Origin: Patellaria atrata CBS 101060
Taxonomy: Eukaryota > Ascomycota > Dothideomycetes > Patellariales > Patellariaceae
Length of the DNA stretch: 64,000 nt
Reading direction: 5' to 3'
Assembly (NCBI GenBank): GCA_010093705.1
Contig: MU006092.1
Coordinates: forward strand, 874,623-938,622
Part shown: piece after piece, positions 22,800 to 33,653 of the stretch
Layout: every line of letters begins with the position of its first letter
Position numbering within the stretch: position 1 is the first letter of the stretch
Position numbers and translations under genes: made by a program
Notes under the pieces: model-generated
The model's database searches: none
Seen by the model: the letters and a program-made list of their open reading frames with translations, nothing else
What the model was told of the DNA's origin: nothing

Positions 22800-24343
22800 T
22801 CATATTAGGAACGAAGCAAGCAGTACAAAGAACGAAGCCACAATCCCGGTTTCCCCACTCCTCGACATCGGCACCGCAGCTCCCGTGGAAGTCGGGCGCG
22901 CGGTATCCTCAGCCGCAGGAGCCGTAGCCCCTCCCCGCGTCGTCGTCACCGACCCCATCAAATCGATCACGTGGCCCGTTTCCTCCGCCGTATCCGTCGT
23001 CGCACTCGCGCCTCTATTCATCGTGCGAGACGCCGGTACAGCGATGGACCCTGTATCCGACGGTCCGATCTCAGCCAGAAGCTGACGGGGTTTCTTAACC
23101 CCGAGTCCGATCCTCGCCTCGTCGTAATCGAAGATGGTATACACGTTTTTGAAAAAGACGTCACCGACGAGCCACTGCGCGTCGCCGAAGGTCGTGCGGC
23201 CGATGATGTTACTGTAGCACATGTCGCCCTCGAGGCCGTCGCTGCGGCCGACGTAATCGAGGTGGGAGATGTTGAAGGTGCGACCGCCGAGGACGAAGTG
23301 CACGGTTTGCGTGCTCCGGCAGGGGATTTTGAAAGTTTCGCCGTCGGAGGTGGAGAAGGGGATGAGGGAGTGGAGGGACGCGGCGTCTTCGTGGGGCGTG
23401 AGAATGAAGGATGTGCCTGTGTCGAGGATGATGGTGCGGGAGGGGAGGTGGAGCATGGTGCCGTCTACCCCTGCGGCGTCGAGGGCGATTTGCCAGAATC
23501 CGCGGTCGTCGGTGATTGCGGGGATGTAGGTCAGGTCGTTATCGTATCTGTCCTGGTTGGGTGCGCCGAAGTTCAGCTCGCCGTCGTTTTCACCGTCCGC
23601 GTGGCGTGATAGATGGATCCCGAAGACCTTGTTGGATATCAGATTAGACTCCCGCAGGCTATCGATGACCGTAGGATGTATATCTCCGCTAGTTAGTGTA
23701 TCCGGCCGGGCGAGGGCTAGGATGCCGTCCATTGGATATCTAAGGAAGTCAGATGAGACGTTTGACGCAAGGCCGAAAATCATGGGAGTGGAGAAGCCGG
23801 CAAAGTGGGCGGTATCCTCTGCATAACGACCGCTGACGCTTCCGGTACCATAGACAATCTCAAAAGGGGCATTGGTGATCTGACGTCCCTTGTGAGCACA
23901 CTAGGACATCGAAGGTTAAATCGACCTACAGTCAAAGTATCCGAATCCCCCTCCCCAAAGGTATTATGTGCTTCGCACGCACTGTTTATGCACTCACTAC
24001 CCATTACCCAGCTATTCGACGCTGCAGAATCAATCAGGAGATGATATTCTTCTTCGCTGGACCCGAACTTGAATGATGAGAAATAGGAGAAATCTGTGCC
24101 ATCCTGATCGACACCTATGCTATTCATCTGAGTTGGGGGCTTCGCGCTGATTATATTGAAAATGTTGTCTCTCTTGATAGATGTTCTCCTAAGCGGCACA
24201 GAAAACGTTCCCGTCGGCCCATTTCCATGCTCTTGACGACCACGACGACGTTCTGAACGGGTCAAGTGTGGTAATTCGTAAGGGTAGAACGCCGCTGCAT
24301 AGGGGAGGAACTCGAGTAGCACCGCATAGCTTATAGCCCGCAT
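22800..24343 (-). CDS. Yapsin-like aspartic protease (family A1), GPI-anchored
   Basis: Exons 23930-24343 and 22800-23879 give 497 aa. There is a signal peptide in the first ~18 residues (MRAISYAVLLEFLPYAAAF), then a dibasic-rich propeptide (SERRRGRQEH, RRTSIKRDN). The first catalytic Asp is Asp105 in LLIDSAASNSW: the usual D-T/S-G is D-S-A, a variant seen in a branch of fungal A1 proteases. The second is Asp291 in IILDTGTSF. The flap is IVYGTGSVSG. After LVGDVFFKNVYTIFDYDEARIG comes a Ser/Thr linker and a hydrophobic end (IVASFFVLLASFLI) fitting a GPI signal, so it probably acts at the cell surface. The intron has two possible acceptors; the CAG at 23880-23882 aligns best. Relatives process surface proteins or digest host protein. 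Confidence 0.9.
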
Positions 24344-25490
24344 GCTAATTAGTAAGGTTCGAAGGTCAACACGGTATCAAGGAGAGAGTAAGATAGGGTT
24401 CCAGATGCTGAAGCTTCACCGGTGAGTTGTGTATCTCATAAAAGCCGGAAGTGAGTATATTCAGTCTAAGTACAAAGCATTGAAGCAGACCTAGACATCG
24501 ATGAACGAAGAAGAGGATAGATATGGGAAATTGGACTTTCTTGGAGGCCGTAAAATAATATATATATTAAACTGCGTTTAATATCGATATGAGCGAATGT
24601 GGATAAGGCTCGAAACGGTAGACCAGACAGTTAAGAGAGAGCTCAGGATACGCTCGAGAAGGAAACAGAGACGAATATATACCAATATGATGTACAAGAA
24701 AGCAAACAGAGAACTTATACGCCCATCCACGACTCAAGGAGGTGGACGAGCCTCTTTGGCACACTCGTGTTGAACTCAGCGGCGGTTCTGAGACGTGTCC
24801 GAAAGGGGCTTGGTTGCCGATTTTGAGATGTTTCGCCAACCAATTGATCGTCTAGGGGTTGCCCTGAGCTGCACCTTTTGAAACGACACACTTGCTTACC
24901 CAGTTACTTCCTGCAAGAGACTGGGTGAGATATGTAGATTCGGGGAGAAATGTTACAATCTCTTTGCCCTCAAGCACTTGATCAAAGGCAAAGGTACTTC
25001 TCCAGTTTCTTCATAAAACCTTACCTTCCCTGTGTTACTGAACTGATCTTATTACGCCAGTAAACAGAAGTGTACAGAAACAGTAGGTTTCAGTCTCCCG
25101 GTACTTGATGAACTATCGAGTGGCAGTCATGTTACAGGGAGGAACAAACTCGCCGGTCAGATAGAGATATCCGCTCTTTCTGCTCTCATGACGATCGGAT
25201 TATATTTTCTTATATCGACATACAATATTACTAAATTTACACGTATACATGCGTGACGAGTGTGCCCATTCCTAATCGAGAGAGGTATTCGCGGAGATCT
25301 TCCATCATAGTAGAGATGCCACTACAACCTCCCGGCAAAATCCATCATGGAGGGCGTTCTTTTCCATTGGAAACGCCTCTCTCTCTGTCATGTCTGAGAC
25401 CATTCGTTTCCCATTCGAATGAATATATCTTCTTCTTCAGTAAAAAAAAATATTCAATACTGTGGTATCATCCTCATTTTAAGGTGCGTG
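24344..25490. other. Intergenic, no gene recognised
   Basis: Promoter of the aspartic-protease gene and 3' side of the receptor gene. Short frames only. Confidence 0.5.
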
Positions 25491-26906
25491 TTATCTTACG
25501 GACGAGTTCCTTGGCGGAATCAAGATTTGTTCCTCACTTTCGGATACCACGAAATATGGCTTTGGAGGGGTTTCGGGCGTTGTTTCCTCATCAACATCTG
25601 GTAATATTGGAGAGGGTCTAGTCCGGCCTCCACGTACATCATGCTTCGTTCCTCCATCACTCAGCTCGTAGCTACCACTTTTTTGTCCCGTTGCACCCCC
25701 AGATGTCAAGGCTGATGGGAACATACGATTCATAAGTGGGCGGAGTGGAGGTATTGAAACGCATATGATACCAATGCTACATTCAATGACTGTCAAGTCA
25801 AGAGAAGGGACAACGATGTCTGTGCGAGGAGAATTGGTCAGCTATCACCGAATACTACGGAGGGACAAAAGATACGAACATGTGATATCTACTTTCTTTT
25901 GTATCTCGGCAATACGAGCTATCCGGATAGCACAAACAACAGAGGCACTTCAAGACGGTTAGTTTGATTATGGAAAACTCTGAATGGGCACGTACGCTGT
26001 TCCTCCTCCGAATAGGACACATAGGATGATCTTTTGCCTCGTAGGCAGCTTCAGGCGTAACAAATGAGGTAAAGGTAAGAGACACACCGCCAAGTCGGTA
26101 ATGATATTGATTCCTGAGAATGCATATAGGTAACTGGTGAAGTTTAAGCATTTACCAGGAATCGAGAAATTCCATGCCGCCGCGACTGGTTTGCATTGGA
26201 AGATCGTTACGAATACGCCGGTGAACCAGAGGCCAGCAGTTACCACCTCACAAGCGTACATCGAAATGCGGAATGTTTTGTCGGGGATCAGACGTAATGA
26301 TGAAAGGATGACTGAGATCTTGGTGGCAGTGACTGCGCACGTATAGAAAACTTGCGCAACGAACATAAGCTAAAGCACTATATCAGCATCCTCGACTACT
26401 ACACATGCCAACGAAGTCCAAGAGAAGGATGATGGGAGATTGTGCCAATGGACTAACCTGAATAACGGACTTGATGTCGTCGTACAATTTGGGCAGGTGT
26501 AAAAGCCATACATGCATACCGAGGCCATGTCGTGTGGCTAAGAAAGGTCAACGCCTCGATCTTTTATATTTTGAGTATGTACTCACCCACGATACATGTT
26601 GATGCTAAAGCGATGGTGAAGATCGCAGCGATGATAATCAAGACTGCAAGTACAATTATCAATTTCGGTTTAGCTCGTGCACAAAATAGAACTCTTACTG
26701 TCATCTATGAATATCCTTCGTAAGAAGTAGGATCGCACGAAAATCCGCAAACTGACAACAAGACCGACAAGAGTGATCAGCGCTATATTCACTTGAAGAA
26801 CTTCCGGTTTTCGCGTGCTCGTGTCCGAAAAGTCGAAATCGCTGAGGTTGATGCCCTCAACGCCAGCCGGGGTAAAAGCCGTGCTGTAGTTCATCATGAA
26901 GTCCAT
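25491..26906 (-). CDS. PTH11-like seven-helix receptor (rhodopsin-domain family)
   Basis: Six exons on the minus strand (26699-26906, 26587-26643, 26458-26537, 25996-26369, 25880-25947, 25491-25819) sum to 371 aa in frame. Seven hydrophobic segments can be followed: VNIALITLVGLVVSLRIFV, DILIIIAAIFTIALASTCIV, a segment around VAQVFYTCAVTATKISVIL, EVVTAGLWFTGVFVTIFQ, a NFTSYLYAFSGINIITDLAV segment, RQKIILCVLFGGGTAASVVC and DLTVIECSIGIICVSIPPL. Landmarks of this fungus-specific family are present: HGLGMHVW, FQCKPVAAAWN, and DLAVCLLPLP. The extracellular N-terminus is short and lacks a CFEM domain. The C-terminal tail (about 85 aa) is cytoplasmic. PTH11 in rice blast senses surface cues; ligands of most members are unknown. 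One donor (GTTCGT) and one acceptor (GAAG) are non-consensus but preserve the frame. Confidence 0.86.
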
Positions 26907-28452
26907 GGCTGCCGGGGGATTTACAGAATTCGGCTTGAACTGTCCATCATTCCAAGATCACTTTCAAACGGGGCCCGGAAGGGTTAAAAACGTTCAAGGG
27001 GTAGGAAGACAACATGATCGCTTAAGCCTGAAAGCGTGCCGGAAGTTCGGGACTTGAAAGAGGTCTTCACACATCCAGAACCTCTAGTATCAACCGGTCG
27101 CTTTGGGCTTAAGGGTGGCCTCATTCCGGGCAATAAGGCTGAGAGGGAACATGGTACATGCCATAATGGTGGTATAACAGGTGAACACAGACCACTGGGA
27201 GACCAAGTTGTCTTCGGCAATCGACGACTGCCGATCCTTTGCGATCTTTCATAGGTCCTGGTCTCAGATCATCTCTATTCAGGGATTGTTAGAGTACGAG
27301 TTCCTGCAGATGCTGTGACATGTCAACCATGCACTCCAGCTATGAAAGTGAAAATGAAAATCCTACTTTAGGCACTTACCTTACAGTACTCCACTGTGTC
27401 GGCAATGATGATAAGAATTTGTTCCTGAAGTGTGAAGAACTGACGACTACTGCCGCAGGGGCAAGAGTGGGACTTACCGGTAGAGTACGTGAATCGTGGA
27501 CTATGAACTCACCTCAGCGTTATGGAACTATTGGAAGTTTCTCCACATTTGTCCCATTTATTATGATTGGTTGATGCGTTGATAGTGTCGAATCAAACCT
27601 TTAGATAAAAGCCCAGAATTGATACCGGATCGAAGCGGATCGACGTCTGAAAGTCGTCGATTTGGACCTGTCTCACCATGAATTTAGCCACCAGTAATCA
27701 AGTACGCTAATAATCACGGTCGACAATAGTAATAGTCGAGCACTTATGTTCTCGCATGGGTATTCGGGAATATACAGAAAAAGGTACTCACTTTTCCATA
27801 TAAAAATCCGCGAGTTACTCTTCCACGTGCAATCTTCACTAGTCAGACGAAAGGGATATCTATGGTTCGCCAATTTATTCGGGCGAAGCGGAACGAGAAC
27901 ACGTTTATTCCCAGCCTCCTAGAGTCGTAGACATAAAAGACACTAGCAAGCAAAAAGTATTTTATATGCTTCGGAACTTCCAACCAGTAGAAATACAGCG
28001 GGGGCATACGGAGAGCCGGACCATACAGTCACGCCAAAATGCACGATTACAATACCTTCTACGTTATTGCGCCCCTTTGTATTTGAGAGTCGGATGTACC
28101 CTTCGGAGTGAGCGTACTGGTGAGGAGATTCAACCGGTCAAGCTCTCTGTACGGCTGCGGATCCCTTGCATTCTTTCAGCTTTCCTGAACACAAAAGTTC
28201 GGGAAGGGAGTGTACAGAGAGCGACTCTCAACGATTACAAATGATTCGTCACTCTTATATTTCCGATGCAGCGAAGTCAGAGATAGTTTGAAGAAAGAAT
28301 GCTGGCGCTCCTATACGAGTAACCCAAATCTTGTCCTATGGAAGCTGAAAGGTACCGGTGTATGATGAACATTGAAAATCTAACTTGTTGATCAAGCCCA
28401 CTGATCACGATACTTTCGTATCAAACGATTAAAATACTCCTAGGTATGAAAG

Positions 28453-28455
<3 letters not shown>

Positions 28456-28496
<41 letters not shown>

Positions 28497-28596
28497 NNNN
28501 NNNNNNNNNNNNNNNNNNNNNNNNNNNNNNNNNNNNNNNNNNNNNNNNNNNNNNNNNNNNNNNNNNNNNNNNNNNNNNNNNNNNNNNNNNNNNNNN

Positions 28597-28627
<31 letters not shown>

Positions 28628-28642
28628 AAGAGAGAGAGAGAA

Positions 28643-28680
<38 letters not shown>

Positions 28681-28687
28681 GAAAGAG
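28456..28687. repeat. (GA)n microsatellite interrupted by a 100-N assembly gap
   Basis: Plus-strand GA repeats run from 28456, stop at 28496, and resume after the N block as GA runs with regular AAAG interruptions. The N block 28497-28596 is exactly 100, the usual placeholder for a gap of unknown size. The true repeat length is therefore unknown, and more sequence than repeat could be missing. Confidence 0.97.
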
Positions 28688-29705
28688 GAATCAATCCGAA
28701 TGAAGCATTAGAGAATTGAACAATAAGAATCCATTGAAAGGGATTACACTTTAGTGAATAGGTATAAGAGATCTTAGAGCTTGAACCTTTAGCTTCGAAA
28801 ACTGTTGAGCATACAGCCTTAGGGTGGTGATTGAAACAAACCATAATTTGGAAGAGTGATATCTCGACTTTGTAATTCAATGACATCAAGCGGTGGACGC
28901 GGGTGAGGATTGATATCCTAGACTAAACGTGCAGTCCAGTCCCGGTCAGATACTTATACAGTACAAGCACCTGGTTCCTGGGTACCTGATGAACTTTCAC
29001 GTGAAGTTTGATGCATTCGTCCAGTACATGCAAGGTCTCCAATAAGACTGAAAGGCTTGCAATTGTCCACTTGAGAGTGGGTCCAGGGTGATTGAGCAAC
29101 GATAATGCGAGTCTCTATCGAATATATCAACCAAGATAGCTCATTCCGAATCATCTGGGCTTGGAAGCTGTGGGGAGCCGGGATCGAGCGACGATGGACC
29201 TCGAGAAGCACATCTTGTCCCACTGTAACACCCAAGGTAGTTGATCCAGGAGCTGGCCACGACTCCCATCAGGTCAGAATGTAGTGAGAGATGCAGGCAG
29301 AGGGTAACAAAGTACAGGTTCTGTATTCCGTTCTGTATGCCGTTGCCCGCGATGCTTTCCGAGGTTAATGTGAGCCGGTTTGTTCGTCCTTTACCCCGCA
29401 ATTTGAAGAGTACAGAAGTTATCAAAGTACAAGTACGTAGAATCAAGCTCAGATACAAATGATCATAAAGTGTACGGTCAGTGAAAAGTTGAGGGAGAGA
29501 AAAGATCAAACACACGTCCAAAACGTGGCTTGGACATTCTCCAGCCCACAAATCCACAATCGGTCAATTGGACAAGATGAGCAAATATGCACCTTCACCG
29601 CTGCAAGCCTTCCTTCTCTTTCTCGTTTGCTGGGGAAGAAACGGTTGTGAAGCTTGGGCTTGCTTGTACATCCTTGGGAACCTCAACCACTTTTTAGCCC
29701 TTCGG

Positions 29706-29743
29706 TGTACAGATAGGTACAGATAGGTACAGATAGGTACAGT
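29706..29743. repeat. 10-bp tandem repeat (GTACAGATAG)x3 plus partial copy
   Basis: Three perfect direct copies of GTACAGATAG followed by a partial GTACAGTAC copy. Lies about 300 bp upstream of the gene at 30043. Confidence 0.9.
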
Positions 29744-30042
29744 ACCTTACAGCGCGTCACCAACTCTGTTGGGGATACCTACAATTAGCAATTATGCGTA
29801 CAAGTACATGTGATGTACAAAGCACTGTGCAATTGAAACACGATTACCCACCAGGGGTAAAGCTCATAAACCTTCCTGATGCCCACACACGCTTGACCTC
29901 GGGCTTCATCGTTTCCCTTGGATACTACACTATTTCCACCCGACCTCCCTTCCACCTCATAACACCGTAGACACAATCCTGAACCGATCTCAAAACACTC
30001 AATCAATCCGCTCTCCTCATCAATCTCCAAACACCACCCAAA

Positions 30043-30801
30043 ATGGCATCCCGACCCTCCCTCCACGCCCTCCGCAAGCTCTCCACCTCCCTCCCAACCC
30101 GGTCCCTCTCCATGACAAGCTCAACAACCTTCCCCTCCCCCCTCCTGACCACCGAGCATCCCATCAACCTTCGCGACACCTCAAAACGACCTCCCCCGTC
30201 CCCCCTCCCCACCCGCGACTTCAACACCACCCGCGCCCTCAAAACCCCTAACGACACCTCCCCGATCGACTTCACCTACATCCCCTCCCTGGACCCCTCG
30301 CCGCCATCCTCCTTCCTGGGACGCGTGCCGTTGCTCCACACCGCCGCCCCAAACATTACGAACGGGTATGCCGCTACGACCGAGGACGCAGTCGAGGTAA
30401 GCTCCCCTTCCCTTCCCTTCCCTTCCCTCCCCTCCCCCCCCCGAAAAAAAAAAAAAAAAAGAAAAAAAAAAACCCCACGTAGAATCGAACGCTACATATT
30501 TCTAAATCTAACCTTCCCCCTCCCCTCCTTTCAGGTGATGCGCCCAACCATCTCCACGACATCGTCCCCCTCGACCCACTTCTCCGCGCCCTCCGCCATG
30601 CACGAGGTCCACGACAACGGCGCCGCGGAGATCGATTTCCAGGGTCTGGCCGAGCGCATCACGCAGCGGCTCGTGGGGGAAACGGGCGTCGGTGGCGTGG
30701 GAACGGGTGAGGGGGAAGTGGGGGAGGCGAGCGTGGTGAGGCGGGTGTGGAATGACATGTTGGATGATGTGTTTGGGGAGAAGAATGGGGGGAGAGGTTG
30801 A
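30043..30801 (+). CDS. Small, probably mitochondrial protein of unknown function
   Basis: Exons 30043-30396 and 30535-30801 give 206 aa. The first ~25 residues (MASRPSLHALRKLSTSLPTR then SLSM) are Arg/Ser/Leu-rich without acids, a plausible mitochondrial presequence. The middle is Pro/Thr/Ser-rich and contains IDFTYIPSLDPSPPSSFLGR and RVPLLHTAAPNITNGY. The C-terminal part (AAEIDFQGLAERITQRLVGE and VVRRVWNDMLDDVFGE) is amphipathic and helical and looks conserved. The 138-bp intron (GTAAGC...TTTCAG) carries C8 and A17-A11 homopolymers. Codons are strongly C-ending. I do not recognise a named family. The joined frame and presequence make a real gene likely. Confidence 0.75.
   Translation: MASRPSLHALRKLSTSLPTRSLSMTSSTTFPSPLLTTEHPINLRDTSKRPPPSPLPTRDFNTTRALKTPNDTSPIDFTYIPSLDPSPPSSFLGRVPLLHTAAPNITNGYAATTEDAVEVSSPSLPFPSLPSPPRKKKKKRKKKTPRRIERYIFLNLTFPLPSFQVMRPTISTTSSPSTHFSAPSAMHEVHDNGAAEIDFQGLAERITQRLVGETGVGGVGTGEGEVGEASVVRRVWNDMLDDVFGEKNGGRG
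30433..30472. repeat. Homopolymer tracts (C then A) inside intron
   Basis: A C-run of about eight, a G, an A-run of about 17, a G, and an A-run of about 11 lie within the intron 30397-30534. Lengths are error-prone in sequencing. Confidence 0.85.
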
Positions 30802-30830
30802 ACGGAGCCGAATCGAGGGGTATGGGCATG

Positions 30831-30839
30831 GTTTTTTTT

Positions 30840-30869
<30 letters not shown>
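30831..30869. repeat. Poly-T followed directly by poly-G, downstream of the 30-kb gene
   Basis: About 19 T then about 20 G, starting 30 bp after the stop codon. It is nearly the reverse complement of the intronic C/A tract. The exact lengths may be unreliable. Confidence 0.85.
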
Positions 30870-30870
<1 letters not shown>

Positions 30871-32710
30871 AGTGGGGAGGTTGGTTTCTTATTTGTTGTT
30901 TTGGTGTGGATTTGTTGCGTAAGAGTCACGATGATTGATTCCGCATATTTTATACTTTTTTTACGGGGAAACTTGTTCTGGAGCTCAGGAAACATGGTGT
31001 TTATGAGGATTATGAAAAAGAGTAGCTTATTTGTAATATCAACTTTTCTTCGGATGGTTCCACGCTTCGACTTCGATCAGACATCTTCTCGTATATCGTG
31101 AAGTACTGTGAAGGTATCTCGTTGTCAATCGATAGCTAACCTTTCTACGATCAAAGTTACTCATCTCCCACCTCACGCTGCTGGTTCAACCTATCTCGGA
31201 CTATATTGCACGGAGAACCGGTTTACAAACGAGCAACTCCCACTTATACGTAGGAGTTAACAACCACATGGACCGCAGGGATATCTTAATTCTCTGCAAG
31301 CAGCACCCACCTAGCATATATCTACTAAGCTGTACAGCGGGCTGGGAATTCTAATCGTTGTAGAGGAGGAGGTACCATTGTGAAAAGTTGAATACCCTCG
31401 GACTTACCATTTCTGATGCCTCATTCCGTCTCTCTTCCTCTATCCTTCACCTATCTCCCCTTACAACGCACCGACACCTCCTTCTATATCATTCTGTAAG
31501 TAGCGCTCCATGGTGAGGATACAGGACAGATAGTGAAGATATAGTCAAGGCATTGGTCGAACTTCTATCCAGGATCTGATTGATGAAACGAAAAAGATTC
31601 ATGAACGGATTATGCACTTAAGTGATAGCTGGGTGTGACTGCAGAGAGGTGAACATGGAAAGGATGAGACCAGAGTCCGAACATGCAAATGTCAGCAACT
31701 CTAACAGAAAATGAGTAATCGGTGCGTGGTGATAGTTAGATTAGACCGAGTTAGCGTTGAGTAGGGTGCTTTATATTTCAGTGGAGCATCTATGTCTTGG
31801 GATCGGGCCAAAGGAAGGTTAGGTCATGTAGGAGTTTCAACATGTTCGAGTGGTATGCGAGCTAAGGGGGACATAGAACATATAGCCATGCATACGGCCA
31901 ATATCACAGTCACAAGCGCAAAGTACGATATCAGCTAGATTCAGTTGTGCAGGAGAAAACAGAGCATACGCCTATCGAAACTATTACACCCCAGAATGCG
32001 CAAGATGATATCGCACACACAAGCGGCCAAGTAAATCGTCGAATCGCAAACATCCAGATAGAGAGAGCAAGGAAAGGAACCAAGGGAGATTAAGCAAGGA
32101 ACCAAGGGATCGAGGGAAGCCAAGCCAGAAGTGAACTGGTCACAATGTGCAAGATAGGGGGGTTTAGACGTGCAAACAGAGTTACGAGCTCGCATAAATG
32201 ATCTCAAAAAGCTACAGCGAGATCGCGAAAGAGACAGTGTCGGTAAGTGAGAGAGAAGAAGGGCAACTATAGGAGATTTCGAATGGGTAGGGGCTTCCCC
32301 TTCCCGTATGGCCTCTTGTCCCTCGCGAGATCAGTCTGCGCCACCCATTATCCTTTGTCGCACAGAAAAGTTTCAACATTTATCGTGCCGTTGCTGTGTC
32401 TGATATATTGAACAGTCCGCTGAACGCCCTCGTCATGTAGTATTTGCCGTGAGATACCAAGTAAAGCGCTCTAGCATGCAGAGACAAGACAGGAAAAGGG
32501 ATGTAAGAACCGAGAAGAGCAGCTTCCAGAAGAATCCTTCCCTTCTTAAATGAGTATCTATTACTGCATCCGAGAACGATCAACCAAGAGTAAAGAGGAC
32601 ACCGGGGATATAAGGCTCATCGAAGACTAGCGGACCCCTATGCCTCTAACAGATTGTCCGGAAAACTTGATAGTCCTGATGAAAGATGGTGTCCTGAACG
32701 AAGGGATCCT
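30870..32710. other. Intergenic, no gene recognised
   Basis: About 1.8 kb without a supportable gene; the right part would hold the 3' region of RHO1. A 12-bp sequence GGAACCAAGGGA is repeated near 32075 and 32098. Confidence 0.5.
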
Positions 32711-33653
32711 CTACAGAATCAAGCATTTCTTCTCTTTCTTCTTCCTGGTCAACAGAGCTGCCCTCGTGGCGTGCTCAAACACCTCACGTACGCCCTCGTT
32801 TGTCTTGGCGGAGCACTCGAGGTATCGCTGAGCACCGATCTTCTTACGGACGTCCTCAGCCTGTAGGTAAGATTTATTAGCACACAAACAGACATCATGA
32901 AGGGATACTGTTTGGACATAATCGTACCTGCTCTGGGGTGACTGGCTTCTGCGATGTCTTGTGTAGTTCCTCGATTGTCTTCTGGTCGTAGCGCAAATCC
33001 TTCTTGCATCCAACCAGAATGATGGGAAGACCTTGGCAGAAATGAAGAACCTCGGAGATCCACTACAATCAAGACCACAAATTAGCCATGCTAGTACTTG
33101 ACTAAGACAAGTACATGTAGCTTGGATATACGGAGGATTATACCTTCTCTTGTACGTTATCAAGTGAATCTGGTGAGTCAATAGCGAAGCAGATCAGAAT
33201 AACGTGCGAGTCGGGGTAAGATAGAGGTCTGAGACGATCGTAATCTTCCTGACCAGCGGTATCCCATAAGGCAAGTTCAACATGTTTACCGTCGACTTCG
33301 ACGTCGGCAACGTAGTTCTCGAACACAGTTGGGACATAGACCTATGCATTGCAGAGTCAGTATCCGTGAAACTGTTGTTATGGGTTCATTTAAGTGGCTA
33401 GAGTATTTCAAGTGAAGCTGACGCAAGTTGGGTTCAGGGTAAGGTGGAAGGCTTAAAGGGGGTACAACCTCAGGGAATGTGCCCTTGGAGAAAACACTGC
33501 GGAAGAGATTGTTGTCAGTATGTGTTTCCAGTGTCAAGCAAGCTGAAAAACGTCAGGCAGCTTCGTTCGTTAGAGAGTAACTCACATGAGTAGACAGGTC
33601 TTTCCGCAGGCGCCGTCACCGACGATGACAAGCTTGCGACGGATCTCCGCCAT
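32711..33653 (-). CDS. RHO1: Rho1 small GTPase (cell wall integrity)
   Basis: Five exons on the minus strand (33586-33653, 33469-33496, 33144-33341, 32928-33062, 32711-32860) sum to 192 aa. It has the P-loop GDGACGKT at residues 12-19, effector loop [38 protein letters not shown] with the catalytic Gln, [16 protein letters not shown], a polybasic RKKKEKK and the CAAX box CLIL for geranylgeranylation. Rho1 activates glucan synthase and protein kinase C at the plasma membrane and controls actin polarity. Residues and length match fungal Rho1 rather than Rho2-4 or Cdc42. Exon 2 is only 28 bp. The donor after it is GTTGTA, non-consensus, chosen because it restores PEVYVPT. The acceptors are CAG or TAG. 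Confidence 0.97.

Larger units (their letters stand above)
26907..30042. other. 3.1 kb gene-poor stretch with microsatellite and assembly gap
   Basis: No coding region could be supported. It contains the GA microsatellite with a 100-N gap, a 10-bp tandem repeat near 29706, and the presumed promoter of the 30-kb gene, which is pyrimidine-rich from about 29890. Confidence 0.5.

Noticed and set aside
22971-23609. 212-codon plus-strand frame
   Set aside because: Antisense shadow of the aspartic protease; Val/Gly/Glu-rich without features.
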